Source of the DNA: Lentisphaeria bacterium UBA1784
GTDB taxonomy: Bacteria > Verrucomicrobiota > Lentisphaeria > Victivallales > Victivallaceae
Direction of reading: 5' to 3'
Length of the DNA stretch: 5,266 bases
Assembly (NCBI GenBank): GCA_002315455.1
Contig: DCGG01000063.1
Location: 1 to 5,266 of the forward strand
Part shown: one piece after another, positions 1 through 5,266 of the stretch
Layout: the number at the start of each line of letters is the position of its first letter
Numbering within the stretch: the first letter of the stretch is position 1
Notes under the pieces: model-generated
Database searches by the model: none
Told to the model about the DNA's origin: nothing
Seen by the model: only the letters and a program-made list of their open reading frames with translations
Program-made: the position numbers and the translations under genes

Positions 1-514
1 ACATCTTGCGCCGGTCCTTGCTGAGGGTGACGTGCGTACAGTAGTGGCGGATCGTTCCCATGGCCTTCAGTTCAGCGGGGATGGGGCAGAGTTTGATTTC
101 CTTCATGGGATCGGTGTTGAGGTCCCGCATGAAGATGCCGTCATGGTTGATGTAGTAGAGTTTGTTGTTTTCCGTGTCGAAGCCGGGGATGTTGGCTTGG
201 CCGTGTTCGGCGCCGAGGATACGCATGGATTCGTTCTTGAAGTCGATCATGGCGACCTGCCGCTTTTTGCCCCGGGACTGGGAGGCGTAGAAGAGCAGAA
301 ATCGCCCGTCCTCGCTCATGGATTTCTGCGTGAAGTAAAAACTCTGCTGGTTTTCGGCGACGCGTTTTTCCAGTAGATAGGAGACCACGCCGTCAGGGGA
401 GACGGTCTTGCGGAAGAGTTTGCTGGTCTCCGGCGTCTTGTACTGGGGATCTGCCGCTGCGGAGAAGATCAGCGCGGTTGCCGCCATGCAGGTGAGAAGT
501 TTCTTCCGATTCAT
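1..514 (-). CDS. Exported beta-propeller protein, oligogalacturonate-lyase-like (3' end cut by window)
   Basis: The N-terminal 171 residues are present and the gene runs off the left edge. The start ATG (512-514) has a GGAGG ribosome binding site (521-525) six bases upstream. Residues 1-21 look like a Sec signal peptide: MNRKK, then a hydrophobic stretch ending in FSAAA before DPQY. There is a cysteine at position 9 but no proper lipobox, so it is probably soluble in the periplasm or secreted. Residues 59-76 (FYFTQKSMSEDGRFLLFY), followed by a short strand and 'VAMIDF', resemble the first blade of oligogalacturonate lyases and TolB/WD40-like propellers, with repeating 'x-DG-(R/K)-x-L-x-F/Y' turns. 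In the known PL22 lyase the Mn-binding His/Gln residues sit in the C-terminal half, which is outside this window, so catalysis cannot be judged. Classical enterobacterial Ogl is cytoplasmic, and the signal peptide here is a difference. The gene follows the beta-helix gene by 29 bases and is probably co-transcribed with it. A non-enzymatic TolB-like propeller is the main alternative. Confidence 0.6.
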   Translation of the reverse strand, partial: MNRKKLLTCMAATALIFSAAADPQYKTPETSKLFRKTVSPDGVVSYLLEKRVAENQQSFYFTQKSMSEDGRFLLFYASQSRGKKRQVAMIDFKNESMRILGAEHGQANIPGFDTENNKLYYINHDGIFMRDLNTDPMKEIKLCPIPAELKAMGTIRHYCTHVTLSKDRRKM

Positions 515-543
515 GAAGGACCTCCGGTTGTTTTCGTTATTTA

Positions 544-2295
544 CTATTGCTCGTCTGTTGCCTCGTAGCGGGGACGGGGAATGGTCGGGAGTTTTTCGCC
601 GGGGCGCAACGCTCCGGAATAGAAGGGTTTGGCTCGGTCGATGCCGGGGAGGTCGCGTCCGCAGAACTTCTCGGGATCGGTGTCGGACTTCCGATACTCA
701 TCGGGAATCAGAAGCATATTCCACTCTTTTTCAAAGGAGAGTCCTTCGATCCATTTGCTGTGGAGATCAATGCCCAGTTTCCGGGCGAAGGCTTTGGACT
801 TGGCCCAGTCCGGGGATCCGCCCCTCCGGAGGTACACGTTGAAATCCCCGTGCCAGTCAGGATCGGCGAAATTCCCGCGGAACCATGATTCGCAGAGAAA
901 GACGTTGTTCACGTAGAAGTAATTCGGGGTCCCCACGTTTTTCGGAACGCCGTTGTTGGTGATGGCGGTGGGAGAGGAACTGGTGTTGTTGTAGACGTAG
1001 AGCCATGCTTTCCGCAGATCGGCGCAGCCGAAGTTTCGGAAGTCCTCCTTATTGTCCCAAAGGAGGTTGTTGTAGGCAAAGAACGGACCGTGGAAAATAT
1101 CCTTCAGGCGGACGGCGCAACGGCTCCGGGAAACCATGTTGTGGTGCCAGCGTCCGTTGATCCCGGAGCCATTGGGTTCCAGCGCATCGTCGGTGATGAT
1201 GTGAATGCGGTTGTGGTGGACGTTGAGGTCCCGGTTGAAGGTAACTTGGCCGGGGCGCTTCGTGTGGTCGAAGGCATCCTGAATGCCGCCCCAATGATCC
1301 ACAATGCGGTTGTCGTGGATCTCGTGACGGTCGCCGGAACTCTCGACGTAGATGGCGATTCGGTCGTAGTATCCGCCGACTTTGTGGGCTTTCCACGTGT
1401 CCCACGACTCCTTTGCCCATGGATCGGTGACGGAGCAGGAGGGCAACGTGAAGTAACAACTCCGGACTTTGCAGTCGTTGCACTCCTCCTTGATGCGGAC
1501 GCCGAATTCGCAGAGCAGGAAATTGCAATCTTCCACAATGGCGCGGTTGGCCCGGATCATTTCGATGCCGGTCGTGGCGTTGCGGATGGTGATGCCGCGG
1601 ATGACGCATCCGTCGGCACCATGGAGCCGGATAGCCGGATCGTTCTGACGGGAGAAGGTGAACTTCAGGTCATTTGGTTCCGCATTTTTCTCATCCCGGA
1701 AATAGATCACTTTCTTCTTGGGATGATACATGCCGATCCGGTGGATCCCCAGCCAGCCGTATTTGCCTGCGCCCCTGTCGAAGATCGTATTGTAATCCCA
1801 GATGTTGACCAGTTTGCCGTCGATCTCCTGCCGGACCTCCTCCCCATAGGAACGCCGCGGCATCTTTGCGGCGGCTTCCTGGCTGACCCGCTTATAGTTG
1901 AGCATGGTGAGCCATTTCCCGTCGACGGTGATGGTGCGGAACTCCTCCTGCGCGGGGGTTTCCCATGTGCCGTCCGGCATATCCTTCGAACGGGACCACG
2001 TCGGTTTATACTTGAGGTCAGAGGCGTCTAAAATCGCTTTCGGGGTCCCCTCCAAGGTGATGGAGAAGCCGGGTTTGAAACGGACGTGTTCCTGATAGAT
2101 CCCGGGGGTGAGGTGGATGGTATCTCCGTTTTGAGCCAGTTTCATGGCGTAGGCGATGGTACGGAAAGGAGTCGCCTTACCGCCGTCCATCCAGTCGCTT
2201 CCCAAGGGGGAGACGTACCAGGTGGTTGCCGCGGGGAGGGCTCCCGCCGAAAAGAGCAGAAGCAGGGACAGAATGGAATACGTGGTTCTTATCAT
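544..2295 (-). CDS. Secreted right-handed parallel beta-helix protein (DUF1565 / pectate-lyase-like superfamily)
   Basis: This is a complete 583-residue protein ending in TAG. The ATG at 2293-2295 is chosen because GGAGG lies five bases upstream and it places a clean signal peptide at the N-terminus (MIRTT, hydrophobic SILSLLLLFSAG, then ALPA/A, cleavage near residue 22-23). Longer starts at 2307 (ATG) or 2352 (TTG) have no ribosome binding site. Residues 25-72 (WYVSPLGSDWMDGG...PFRTIAYAM...GDTIHLTPGIYQE) form the DUF1565-type entry to a beta-helix. Residues about 110-217 form an inserted domain. Residues about 218-465 carry stacked rungs of the type 'G-(V/C)-x-I-(R)-x-x-x-I' and repeated His/Asn-Asn turns (HDNRI, HHNRI, HHNMV, YNNLL, VNNVF). 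An acidic cluster, TDDALEPNG (368-376), could bind metal or sugar. Known relatives include polysaccharide lyases, epimerases and GH28-like enzymes. Fold confidence is high, but enzyme class and substrate are unknown. Pairing with an oligogalacturonate-lyase-like gene hints at pectin or another uronate polymer. Confidence 0.85.
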   Translation of the reverse strand: MIRTTYSILSLLLLFSAGALPAATTWYVSPLGSDWMDGGKATPFRTIAYAMKLAQNGDTIHLTPGIYQEHVRFKPGFSITLEGTPKAILDASDLKYKPTWSRSKDMPDGTWETPAQEEFRTITVDGKWLTMLNYKRVSQEAAAKMPRRSYGEEVRQEIDGKLVNIWDYNTIFDRGAGKYGWLGIHRIGMYHPKKKVIYFRDEKNAEPNDLKFTFSRQNDPAIRLHGADGCVIRGITIRNATTGIEMIRANRAIVEDCNFLLCEFGVRIKEECNDCKVRSCYFTLPSCSVTDPWAKESWDTWKAHKVGGYYDRIAIYVESSGDRHEIHDNRIVDHWGGIQDAFDHTKRPGQVTFNRDLNVHHNRIHIITDDALEPNGSGINGRWHHNMVSRSRCAVRLKDIFHGPFFAYNNLLWDNKEDFRNFGCADLRKAWLYVYNNTSSSPTAITNNGVPKNVGTPNYFYVNNVFLCESWFRGNFADPDWHGDFNVYLRRGGSPDWAKSKAFARKLGIDLHSKWIEGLSFEKEWNMLLIPDEYRKSDTDPEKFCGRDLPGIDRAKPFYSGALRPGEKLPTIPRPRYEATDEQ

Positions 2296-2300
2296 TTTTT

Positions 2301-2305
2301 CCTCC
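2301..2305 (-). promoter_or_regulatory. Ribosome binding site deciding the beta-helix start
   Basis: On the minus strand GGAGG is followed by five A residues and then ATG (2293-2295). The site lies just inside the alternative ATG at 2307 (ATGGAGG...), so that upstream ATG would overlap the site itself and lacks one of its own. This supports initiation at 2295 and hence the signal peptide. Confidence 0.85.
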
Positions 2306-2354
2306 ATGAAGTGCAGAGAGAGGTGAAAGCCGGAAAAACGGGGGACGCACAAAT

Positions 2355-2366
2355 TCCGGTACCGGA
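2355..2366. repeat. Perfect 12-bp palindrome in the 5' leader of the beta-helix gene
   Basis: TCCGGTACCGGA is a perfect dyad without a spacer. It lies about 60 bases upstream of the beta-helix start codon and about 20-30 bases inside the predicted transcript. It could be a protein-binding site, or by chance a GC-rich palindrome. No family-specific operator consensus is recognised. Confidence 0.4.
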
Positions 2367-2371
2367 TGTTT

Positions 2372-2392
2372 CACCATCGCTCCCCTATGGTG
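2372..2392. promoter_or_regulatory. Inverted repeat at the predicted transcription start (candidate operator or 5' hairpin)
   Basis: CACCAT (2372-2377) and ATGGTG (2387-2392) form 6-bp arms around a 9-base spacer. The element begins two bases downstream of the proposed -10 hexamer and covers the expected start site near 2388. That position suits a repressor. As RNA it could instead form a stem-loop at the extreme 5' end of the transcript. The arms are short, so this is suggestive only. Confidence 0.4.
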
Positions 2393-2394
2393 TA

Positions 2395-2422
2395 AATATA
2401 GCACCGCTTGCTGGATTTACAA
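2395..2422 (-). promoter_or_regulatory. Predicted sigma-70-type promoter for the beta-helix / propeller operon
   Basis: Reading the minus strand, a -35-like TTGTAA (2417-2422; four of six consensus bases) is followed by a 16-base spacer and a -10-like TATATT (2395-2400; five of six). The predicted start is near 2388, giving a leader of about 93 bases before the ATG at 2295. It is the best match in the gap between the rpoZ terminator and the beta-helix gene, and it lies in a local AT-rich patch. The prediction assumes a standard housekeeping sigma factor. Confidence 0.5.
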
Positions 2423-2454
2423 CCCGGATACGGTTTGAAATCATAAGAAAATCG

Positions 2455-2486
2455 TCTGCCGGATCGGCAGATGTTCCTGCCATCTG
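2455..2486. repeat. Overlapping inverted repeats upstream of the promoter (candidate activator site)
   Basis: TCTGCCG (2455-2461) and CGGCAGA (2465-2471) form a perfect 7-bp inverted repeat around GAT. The right arm overlaps a second dyad, CAGATG (2468-2473) with CATCTG (2481-2486). CTGCC occurs at 2456-2460 and again at 2477-2481, 21 bases apart, with GGCAG between them. The element lies just upstream of the predicted -35 (2417-2422) and just downstream of the rpoZ terminator. It may bind a regulator, or be a secondary hairpin after the terminator. No known consensus is matched. Confidence 0.4.
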
Positions 2487-2489
2487 TAT

Positions 2490-2527
2490 AAAAAAGAGAC
2501 TGCAGAAAATTTTTCCGCAGTCCCTTT
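2490..2527 (-). terminator. Rho-independent terminator after rpoZ
   Basis: On the minus strand AAAGGGACTGCGG (2527-2515) pairs with CTGCAGTCTCTTT (2505-2493) through a 13-bp stem with a 9-base A/T loop, followed by further T residues. Two positions pair as G-U in minus-strand RNA but would be A-C mismatches in plus-strand RNA. This shows the hairpin is built for leftward transcription. It lies 46 bases after the rpoZ stop codon and separates the etfA-dehydrogenase-rpoZ block from the beta-helix operon. Confidence 0.88.
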
Positions 2528-2573
2528 GGGCGCGGAGAGCAAAGTGGGAACTCTCCGCCGTGTCAGCAGGAAT

Positions 2574-2837
2574 TTACTGCTGCTCTTCCGCCGGTTTCTC
2601 CGCAACGGCGACCGCTTCTGCGGCTTCCGCACTCATCTCTTCGGCAGAGGGGAACTCGTAGGTCAGAAGACCCTCGGCGATCTCCAGCAGCGCCACGTCC
2701 AGCAGATTGGTCATGTCGCATTTGATCATGGGGCGTCCACCCAGCGCAAGCTGTTTGGCGCGTTTCGCCGCGACCACAGCCAGGATCTGGGAATCCGGAA
2801 TGTTTTCTTTTGCACGGGCAAGGTAACTGTTGTTCAT
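2574..2837 (-). CDS. rpoZ: DNA-directed RNA polymerase omega subunit
   Basis: This encodes an 87-residue protein ending in TAA. Omega binds the beta' subunit in the RNA polymerase core and helps its folding and assembly. The family pattern is visible: an N-terminal segment with 'ENIPDSQILAVVAAKRAKQLALGG' spacing (residues 11-34), then PMI and a polar linker, then 'NLLDVALLEIAEGLL' (44-58). This corresponds to the 'I-x-(N/D)-x-F-x-L-V-x-x-AA-(K/R)-RA-(R/K)-Q-L...ALREIAxGLI' layout of known omegas. Residues 65-87 are an Ala/Glu-rich acidic tail. The length fits the family (about 70-110). The start at 2837 is set by AGGAG five bases upstream. An in-frame upstream ATG at 2888 has no such site and would overlap the preceding gene. 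The gene sits 31 bases after an acyl-CoA dehydrogenase gene, not in the common gmk-rpoZ setting. Its short length makes the assignment slightly less certain than a long match would be. Confidence 0.87.
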   Translation of the reverse strand: MNNSYLARAKENIPDSQILAVVAAKRAKQLALGGRPMIKCDMTNLLDVALLEIAEGLLTYEFPSAEEMSAEAAEAVAVAEKPAEEQQ

Positions 2838-2842
2838 GGTAT

Positions 2843-2847
2843 CTCCT
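2843..2847 (-). promoter_or_regulatory. Ribosome binding site deciding the rpoZ start
   Basis: AGGAG on the minus strand lies five bases before the ATG at 2835-2837. It selects the 87-residue omega product over a 104-residue reading that would begin at 2888 inside the 3' end of the dehydrogenase gene. Confidence 0.8.
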
Positions 2848-2868
2848 TTATATGGATTGAAATATGGT

Positions 2869-4581
2869 TCAATAGTCGATGATGTCACGATTGTTGGTGA
2901 TGAGAACCCCGTCCCCGGAGGTCACGCGCAGACTGCGCTGTTTCAACTCCAGCATGCCGTCGAGGATGTACCGCTCCGCGATGGGGGCGCGATCGGCGCA
3001 GAGGGCGGCGTCTCGCAGAAGCAGCGCTCCCACCAGCACAATGGTCTGCATTTCCACCAGCGCACGGGCCATCAGATCGTGATAAGCCGGATCTTTCCGT
3101 CCGGAAACGAAGATGATCGCCTCGTCCAGCATTTTGCGACCTTCCGCCAGCTGAGTTCGGAGCGCAGTTCCCTTTTCATCCAGCGGAATGGCAAACAGCT
3201 CATCCAGACGCTGATCCAGATCGTGCTGAACGATCCCGCCGATGGCCGCCACCACCTGAAGCTGGGTGGTACCTTCGTAGATGTTGGTGATGCGGGCATC
3301 CCGGCTGTAGCGTTCCGCGTTGAAGTCCTTCATGTATCCGGCACCGCCGTGGATCTGCAGACCGTCGTAGGCGATCTGGTTCGCGGACTCCGTGGCAAGG
3401 GCTTTGCACATGGGGGTGAGGACCGCCGCCAGTTTGGTGTAATACTTGGAAAGGTTCCGCACCTCGGGGGTGGGATTCTCCTGATCCGCAAGTCGGGTAT
3501 AGGCATTTCGCAGATCCACCACGCGGGTGGTCTCGTAGAGCAACGCGCGGGCCGCGGTCAGCTTCACCTTCATGGAGCTGAGCATGGAATAGACCGCCGG
3601 GAACTGGTCGATGCTCTTCTTGAACTGTTCCCGTTCTGCGGCGTACTTGCGGGCATCCCGGAAGGCGGCTTCGGCGATGCCCACTGCCTGCGCACTGATG
3701 GCCACCCTGGCACCATTCATGAGGCTCATGACGTAGCGGATCAGACCCATGCGGCGCTTGCCGCAGAGTTGGGCAGGGACGTCGTTGAACTGCAGTTCGC
3801 AGGTGGCGACGCCGTGGATGCCGTGTTTGTTCTCAATGCGGCGCACCACCAACTGGGGGCACTTCTCGCAGATGAACATGGAGAGCCCGCGGCCGTCGGT
3901 GGTTCCTTCCTCGGAGCGGGCGAGGACCAGATGGACCTGCGCGCAACCGTTGGTAATGAAGCGCTTCATGCCGTTGAGATACCACTGGCCGTTCTCGTCC
4001 TGCCATGCGCGGAGGCGGACCGACTGCAAATCGGAGCCGAAGTCCGGCTCGGTAAGGTCCATGGCGCCATCCACTTTTCCGGCGGAGAAGAGCGGCAGGT
4101 ACTTATCCTTCTGCTCATCGTTGCCGAAGCGGCTGATGGTGTCGGCGATATCCTGCAGACCGAAGATGTTCTGCAGAGAACCGTCGGCGCGGGAGACCAT
4201 TTCGGTCATCATGGTATAGATGGTGACGGGGAAATTCAGACCGCCGTACTTGTGGCCGAGGGTGACTCCCATCACGCCCGCCTGACTTAAATCTTTCAGG
4301 TTCAGGAGGGTCAGCGGATTGTAGGTGACCACGCCGTTGACGCAGGTGGGACCGTTGGCATCCACTTCGCGGCTCCGGGGTTCAATGCGGTCTCCGCAGA
4401 TCTCCCCCACTACGTCAAGCGAACGGCGGTAGTTGTCATGGGCGTCCTCGTAATTCCGGGGGGCATTTTCATAATCCCGGGAGAAGGCGTAACCATTCTC
4501 CAGCAGGTCGGTGACAGGTTTGAGTTCGAGAGTGTCGAGGACGAACTCCAGATCCGGATTGTCTTTCAGAAAGTTTGCCAT
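2869..4581 (-). CDS. Acyl-CoA dehydrogenase (FAD flavoenzyme, long form with C-terminal extension)
   Basis: This is a complete 570-residue cytoplasmic protein. It oxidises an acyl-CoA to the trans-2-enoyl-CoA and hands electrons to ETF. An AGGAG site (4591-4595) lies nine bases before the ATG. Residues about 40-170 form the helical N-terminal domain. AMDLTEPDFGSDL (173-185) is the family's flavin/substrate-binding signature, leading into the beta-barrel domain (about 186-275). The C-terminal helical domain carries QIHGGAGYMKDF (409-420) and RDARITNIYEGTTQLQ (427-442). The Glu of IYEGT (E436) is at the position of the catalytic base in short- and medium-chain enzymes. About 120 residues follow, making it longer than the usual 380-residue enzyme. 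From memory, Bacteroides-type ETF-linked acyl-CoA dehydrogenases of about 570 residues share this layout closely. Chain-length preference cannot be read from the sequence. It sits 16 bases after etfA and 31 bases before rpoZ. Confidence 0.93.
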   Translation of the reverse strand: MANFLKDNPDLEFVLDTLELKPVTDLLENGYAFSRDYENAPRNYEDAHDNYRRSLDVVGEICGDRIEPRSREVDANGPTCVNGVVTYNPLTLLNLKDLSQAGVMGVTLGHKYGGLNFPVTIYTMMTEMVSRADGSLQNIFGLQDIADTISRFGNDEQKDKYLPLFSAGKVDGAMDLTEPDFGSDLQSVRLRAWQDENGQWYLNGMKRFITNGCAQVHLVLARSEEGTTDGRGLSMFICEKCPQLVVRRIENKHGIHGVATCELQFNDVPAQLCGKRRMGLIRYVMSLMNGARVAISAQAVGIAEAAFRDARKYAAEREQFKKSIDQFPAVYSMLSSMKVKLTAARALLYETTRVVDLRNAYTRLADQENPTPEVRNLSKYYTKLAAVLTPMCKALATESANQIAYDGLQIHGGAGYMKDFNAERYSRDARITNIYEGTTQLQVVAAIGGIVQHDLDQRLDELFAIPLDEKGTALRTQLAEGRKMLDEAIIFVSGRKDPAYHDLMARALVEMQTIVLVGALLLRDAALCADRAPIAERYILDGMLELKQRSLRVTSGDGVLITNNRDIIDY

Positions 4582-4597
4582 GTCCGATATCTCCTGT

Positions 4598-5266
4598 TCA
4601 GTCCTGTTTGGCCTTGAAGGCCTTGATCATTTCCGGGATCACGGTGTTGAGGTCCCCGACGATGGAATAGTCGGCACAGCAGAAAATCGGCGCGCCGGGA
4701 TCGGTGTTGATGGCGATGACTTTCTTGGACTCCGCCATGCCTGCCCGGTGCTGGATGGCTCCCGAGATGCCGCAGGCGATGTAGAGCCGGGGCCGGACCG
4801 TGACGCCGGTCTGACCGACCTGATGATCGTGGCTGATCCAACCGGCATCCACGGCTGCGCGGGAGGCTCCCACTTCGCCGCCGATGGCTTCCGCCAGATC
4901 GTGGATCAGTTTGAAATTCGCCTTGGAACCGACGCCATAACCGCCGGCGACAATGATCTGGGCGGACTTGAGATCCACCTCTTTGTCGGCGCGGACCCGC
5001 TCGAGGACCTCCACTACGGTCTCCGCATCGGAGAGTTGGACTTTGACCTCCTCCACCTCGCCCTTGCGGCCGGGGGCGGGAGTGCCGAGTTTCATGACGC
5101 CCTCGCGGACCGTCACCATCTGGGGATCGTCCCAGGTATTGACGATGGTCGCGATGATGTTGCCGCCAAAGGCGGGGCGGATCTGCAAGAGTTTGTCCTT
5201 GTAGGACTTGTGGTTGCGCAGATCCTCGAAGTCGTCGATCTTGAGATCGGTGCAGTCGGCGGTGAG
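4598..5266 (-). CDS. etfA: Electron transfer flavoprotein alpha subunit (5' end cut by window)
   Basis: The C-terminal 222 residues are present, ending in TGA. The reading frame stays open to the window edge. Family members are about 320-400 residues, so roughly 100-180 N-terminal residues are missing. The in-frame TTG at 5188 is internal, because conserved sequence continues above it. Visible motifs (fragment numbering) are LTADCTDLKID (1-11), RPAFGGNI (30-37), IVAGGYGVGSKANF (105-118), GASRAAVDAGW (133-143), QVGQTGVTV (149-157), and the FAD-binding signature LYIACGISGAIQH-AGM (161-177) with AINTDPGAPIF (185-195). The His of IQH (173) matches the conserved flavin-contacting histidine. EtfA and EtfB form a heterodimer that passes electrons from acyl-CoA dehydrogenase to a quinone reductase or other partner. 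The protein acts in the cytoplasm, next to the dehydrogenase gene. A Tyr replaces the Arg common in the 'SGGRG' motif. Whether this ETF bifurcates electrons cannot be decided here. Confidence 0.95.
   Translation of the reverse strand, partial: LTADCTDLKIDDFEDLRNHKSYKDKLLQIRPAFGGNIIATIVNTWDDPQMVTVREGVMKLGTPAPGRKGEVEEVKVQLSDAETVVEVLERVRADKEVDLKSAQIIVAGGYGVGSKANFKLIHDLAEAIGGEVGASRAAVDAGWISHDHQVGQTGVTVRPRLYIACGISGAIQHRAGMAESKKVIAINTDPGAPIFCCADYSIVGDLNTVIPEMIKAFKAKQD

Noticed and set aside
1090..2031. Plus-strand open frame (313 codons) opposite the beta-helix gene
   Set aside because: It is antisense to a convincing exported protein, shows Val/Asp/Gly-rich shadow composition and no domain or signal.
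2296..2352. Longer N-terminus for the beta-helix protein (TTG at 2352 or ATG at 2307)
   Set aside because: Neither has a ribosome binding site, and both would bury the signal peptide behind a polar extension.
2177..2377. Possible upstream open frame in the leader, starting MVKHPVPEF and overlapping the beta-helix start in another frame
   Set aside because: The GGGGAG before its ATG is only two bases away, too close to work well. The product continues far into the beta-helix gene in a shadow frame and has no family features.
2424..2464. CCGGAT repeated at 2362, 2424 and 2459 as a regulatory repeat
   Set aside because: The hexamer is common in this GC-rich sequence, and the spacing is irregular.
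2838..2868. TTGAAC and TATAAA in the gap before rpoZ as a separate promoter
   Set aside because: The spacer is only 14 bases, and the predicted start would fall almost on the rpoZ ATG, leaving the strong ribosome binding site untranscribed.
2830..4290. Long plus-strand open frame (486 codons) opposite the acyl-CoA dehydrogenase
   Set aside because: The minus strand encodes a clear full-length enzyme with family motifs throughout. The antisense frame is a by-product of GC-rich codon use, has no recognisable domain, and its start lies inside rpoZ.
5105..5188. TTG at 5188 as the true start of etfA
   Set aside because: Conserved EtfA sequence (LTADCT... and the run up to RPAFGGN) continues in frame to the window edge, so the real start lies outside.

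Overview
The window reads as ordinary chromosomal DNA of a GC-rich (clearly above 50%) bacterium. All five genes lie on the minus strand, so transcription runs from the right end to the left. They form two blocks separated by one 278-base intergenic region that holds a terminator and a promoter. Strong GGAGG-type ribosome binding sites precede the genes. The protein content (a secreted beta-helix protein paired with an exported oligogalacturonate-lyase-like propeller, and an ETF/acyl-CoA dehydrogenase set like the one I recall from Bacteroidetes) suggests a carbohydrate-degrading, probably anaerobic bacterium. The PVC/Lentisphaerota (Victivallis-like) or Bacteroidetes neighbourhood is plausible, but this is an inference without a database search.

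Block 1 (5266 down to about 2490) contains three genes. They are the 3' two thirds of etfA (electron transfer flavoprotein alpha subunit, open at the right window edge), a 570-residue acyl-CoA dehydrogenase, and a small gene for the omega subunit of RNA polymerase (rpoZ). Gaps are 16 and 31 bases, so one transcript is likely. It ends at a strong rho-independent terminator just after rpoZ. The dehydrogenase would oxidise an acyl-CoA and pass electrons to the FAD of ETF. The etfB partner is probably just outside the window. The presence of rpoZ at the tail of this metabolic operon is an unusual context.

Block 2 (about 2422 down to 1) starts at a recognisable sigma-70-like promoter with several inverted repeats around it. 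It encodes an exported right-handed beta-helix protein (583 residues, signal peptide), followed after 29 bases by an exported beta-propeller protein whose N-terminus resembles oligogalacturonate lyases. The second gene runs off the left edge. Together they look like a small locus for breaking down an acidic polysaccharide such as pectin, though the substrate is not proven by sequence.

I see no CRISPR array, tRNA, rRNA, transposon or phage element. I found no convincing new system. The items most worth checking are the omega/ETF linkage, the promoter architecture, the cysteine-rich stretch in the beta-helix protein and an Arg-to-Tyr change in the ETF FAD motif.
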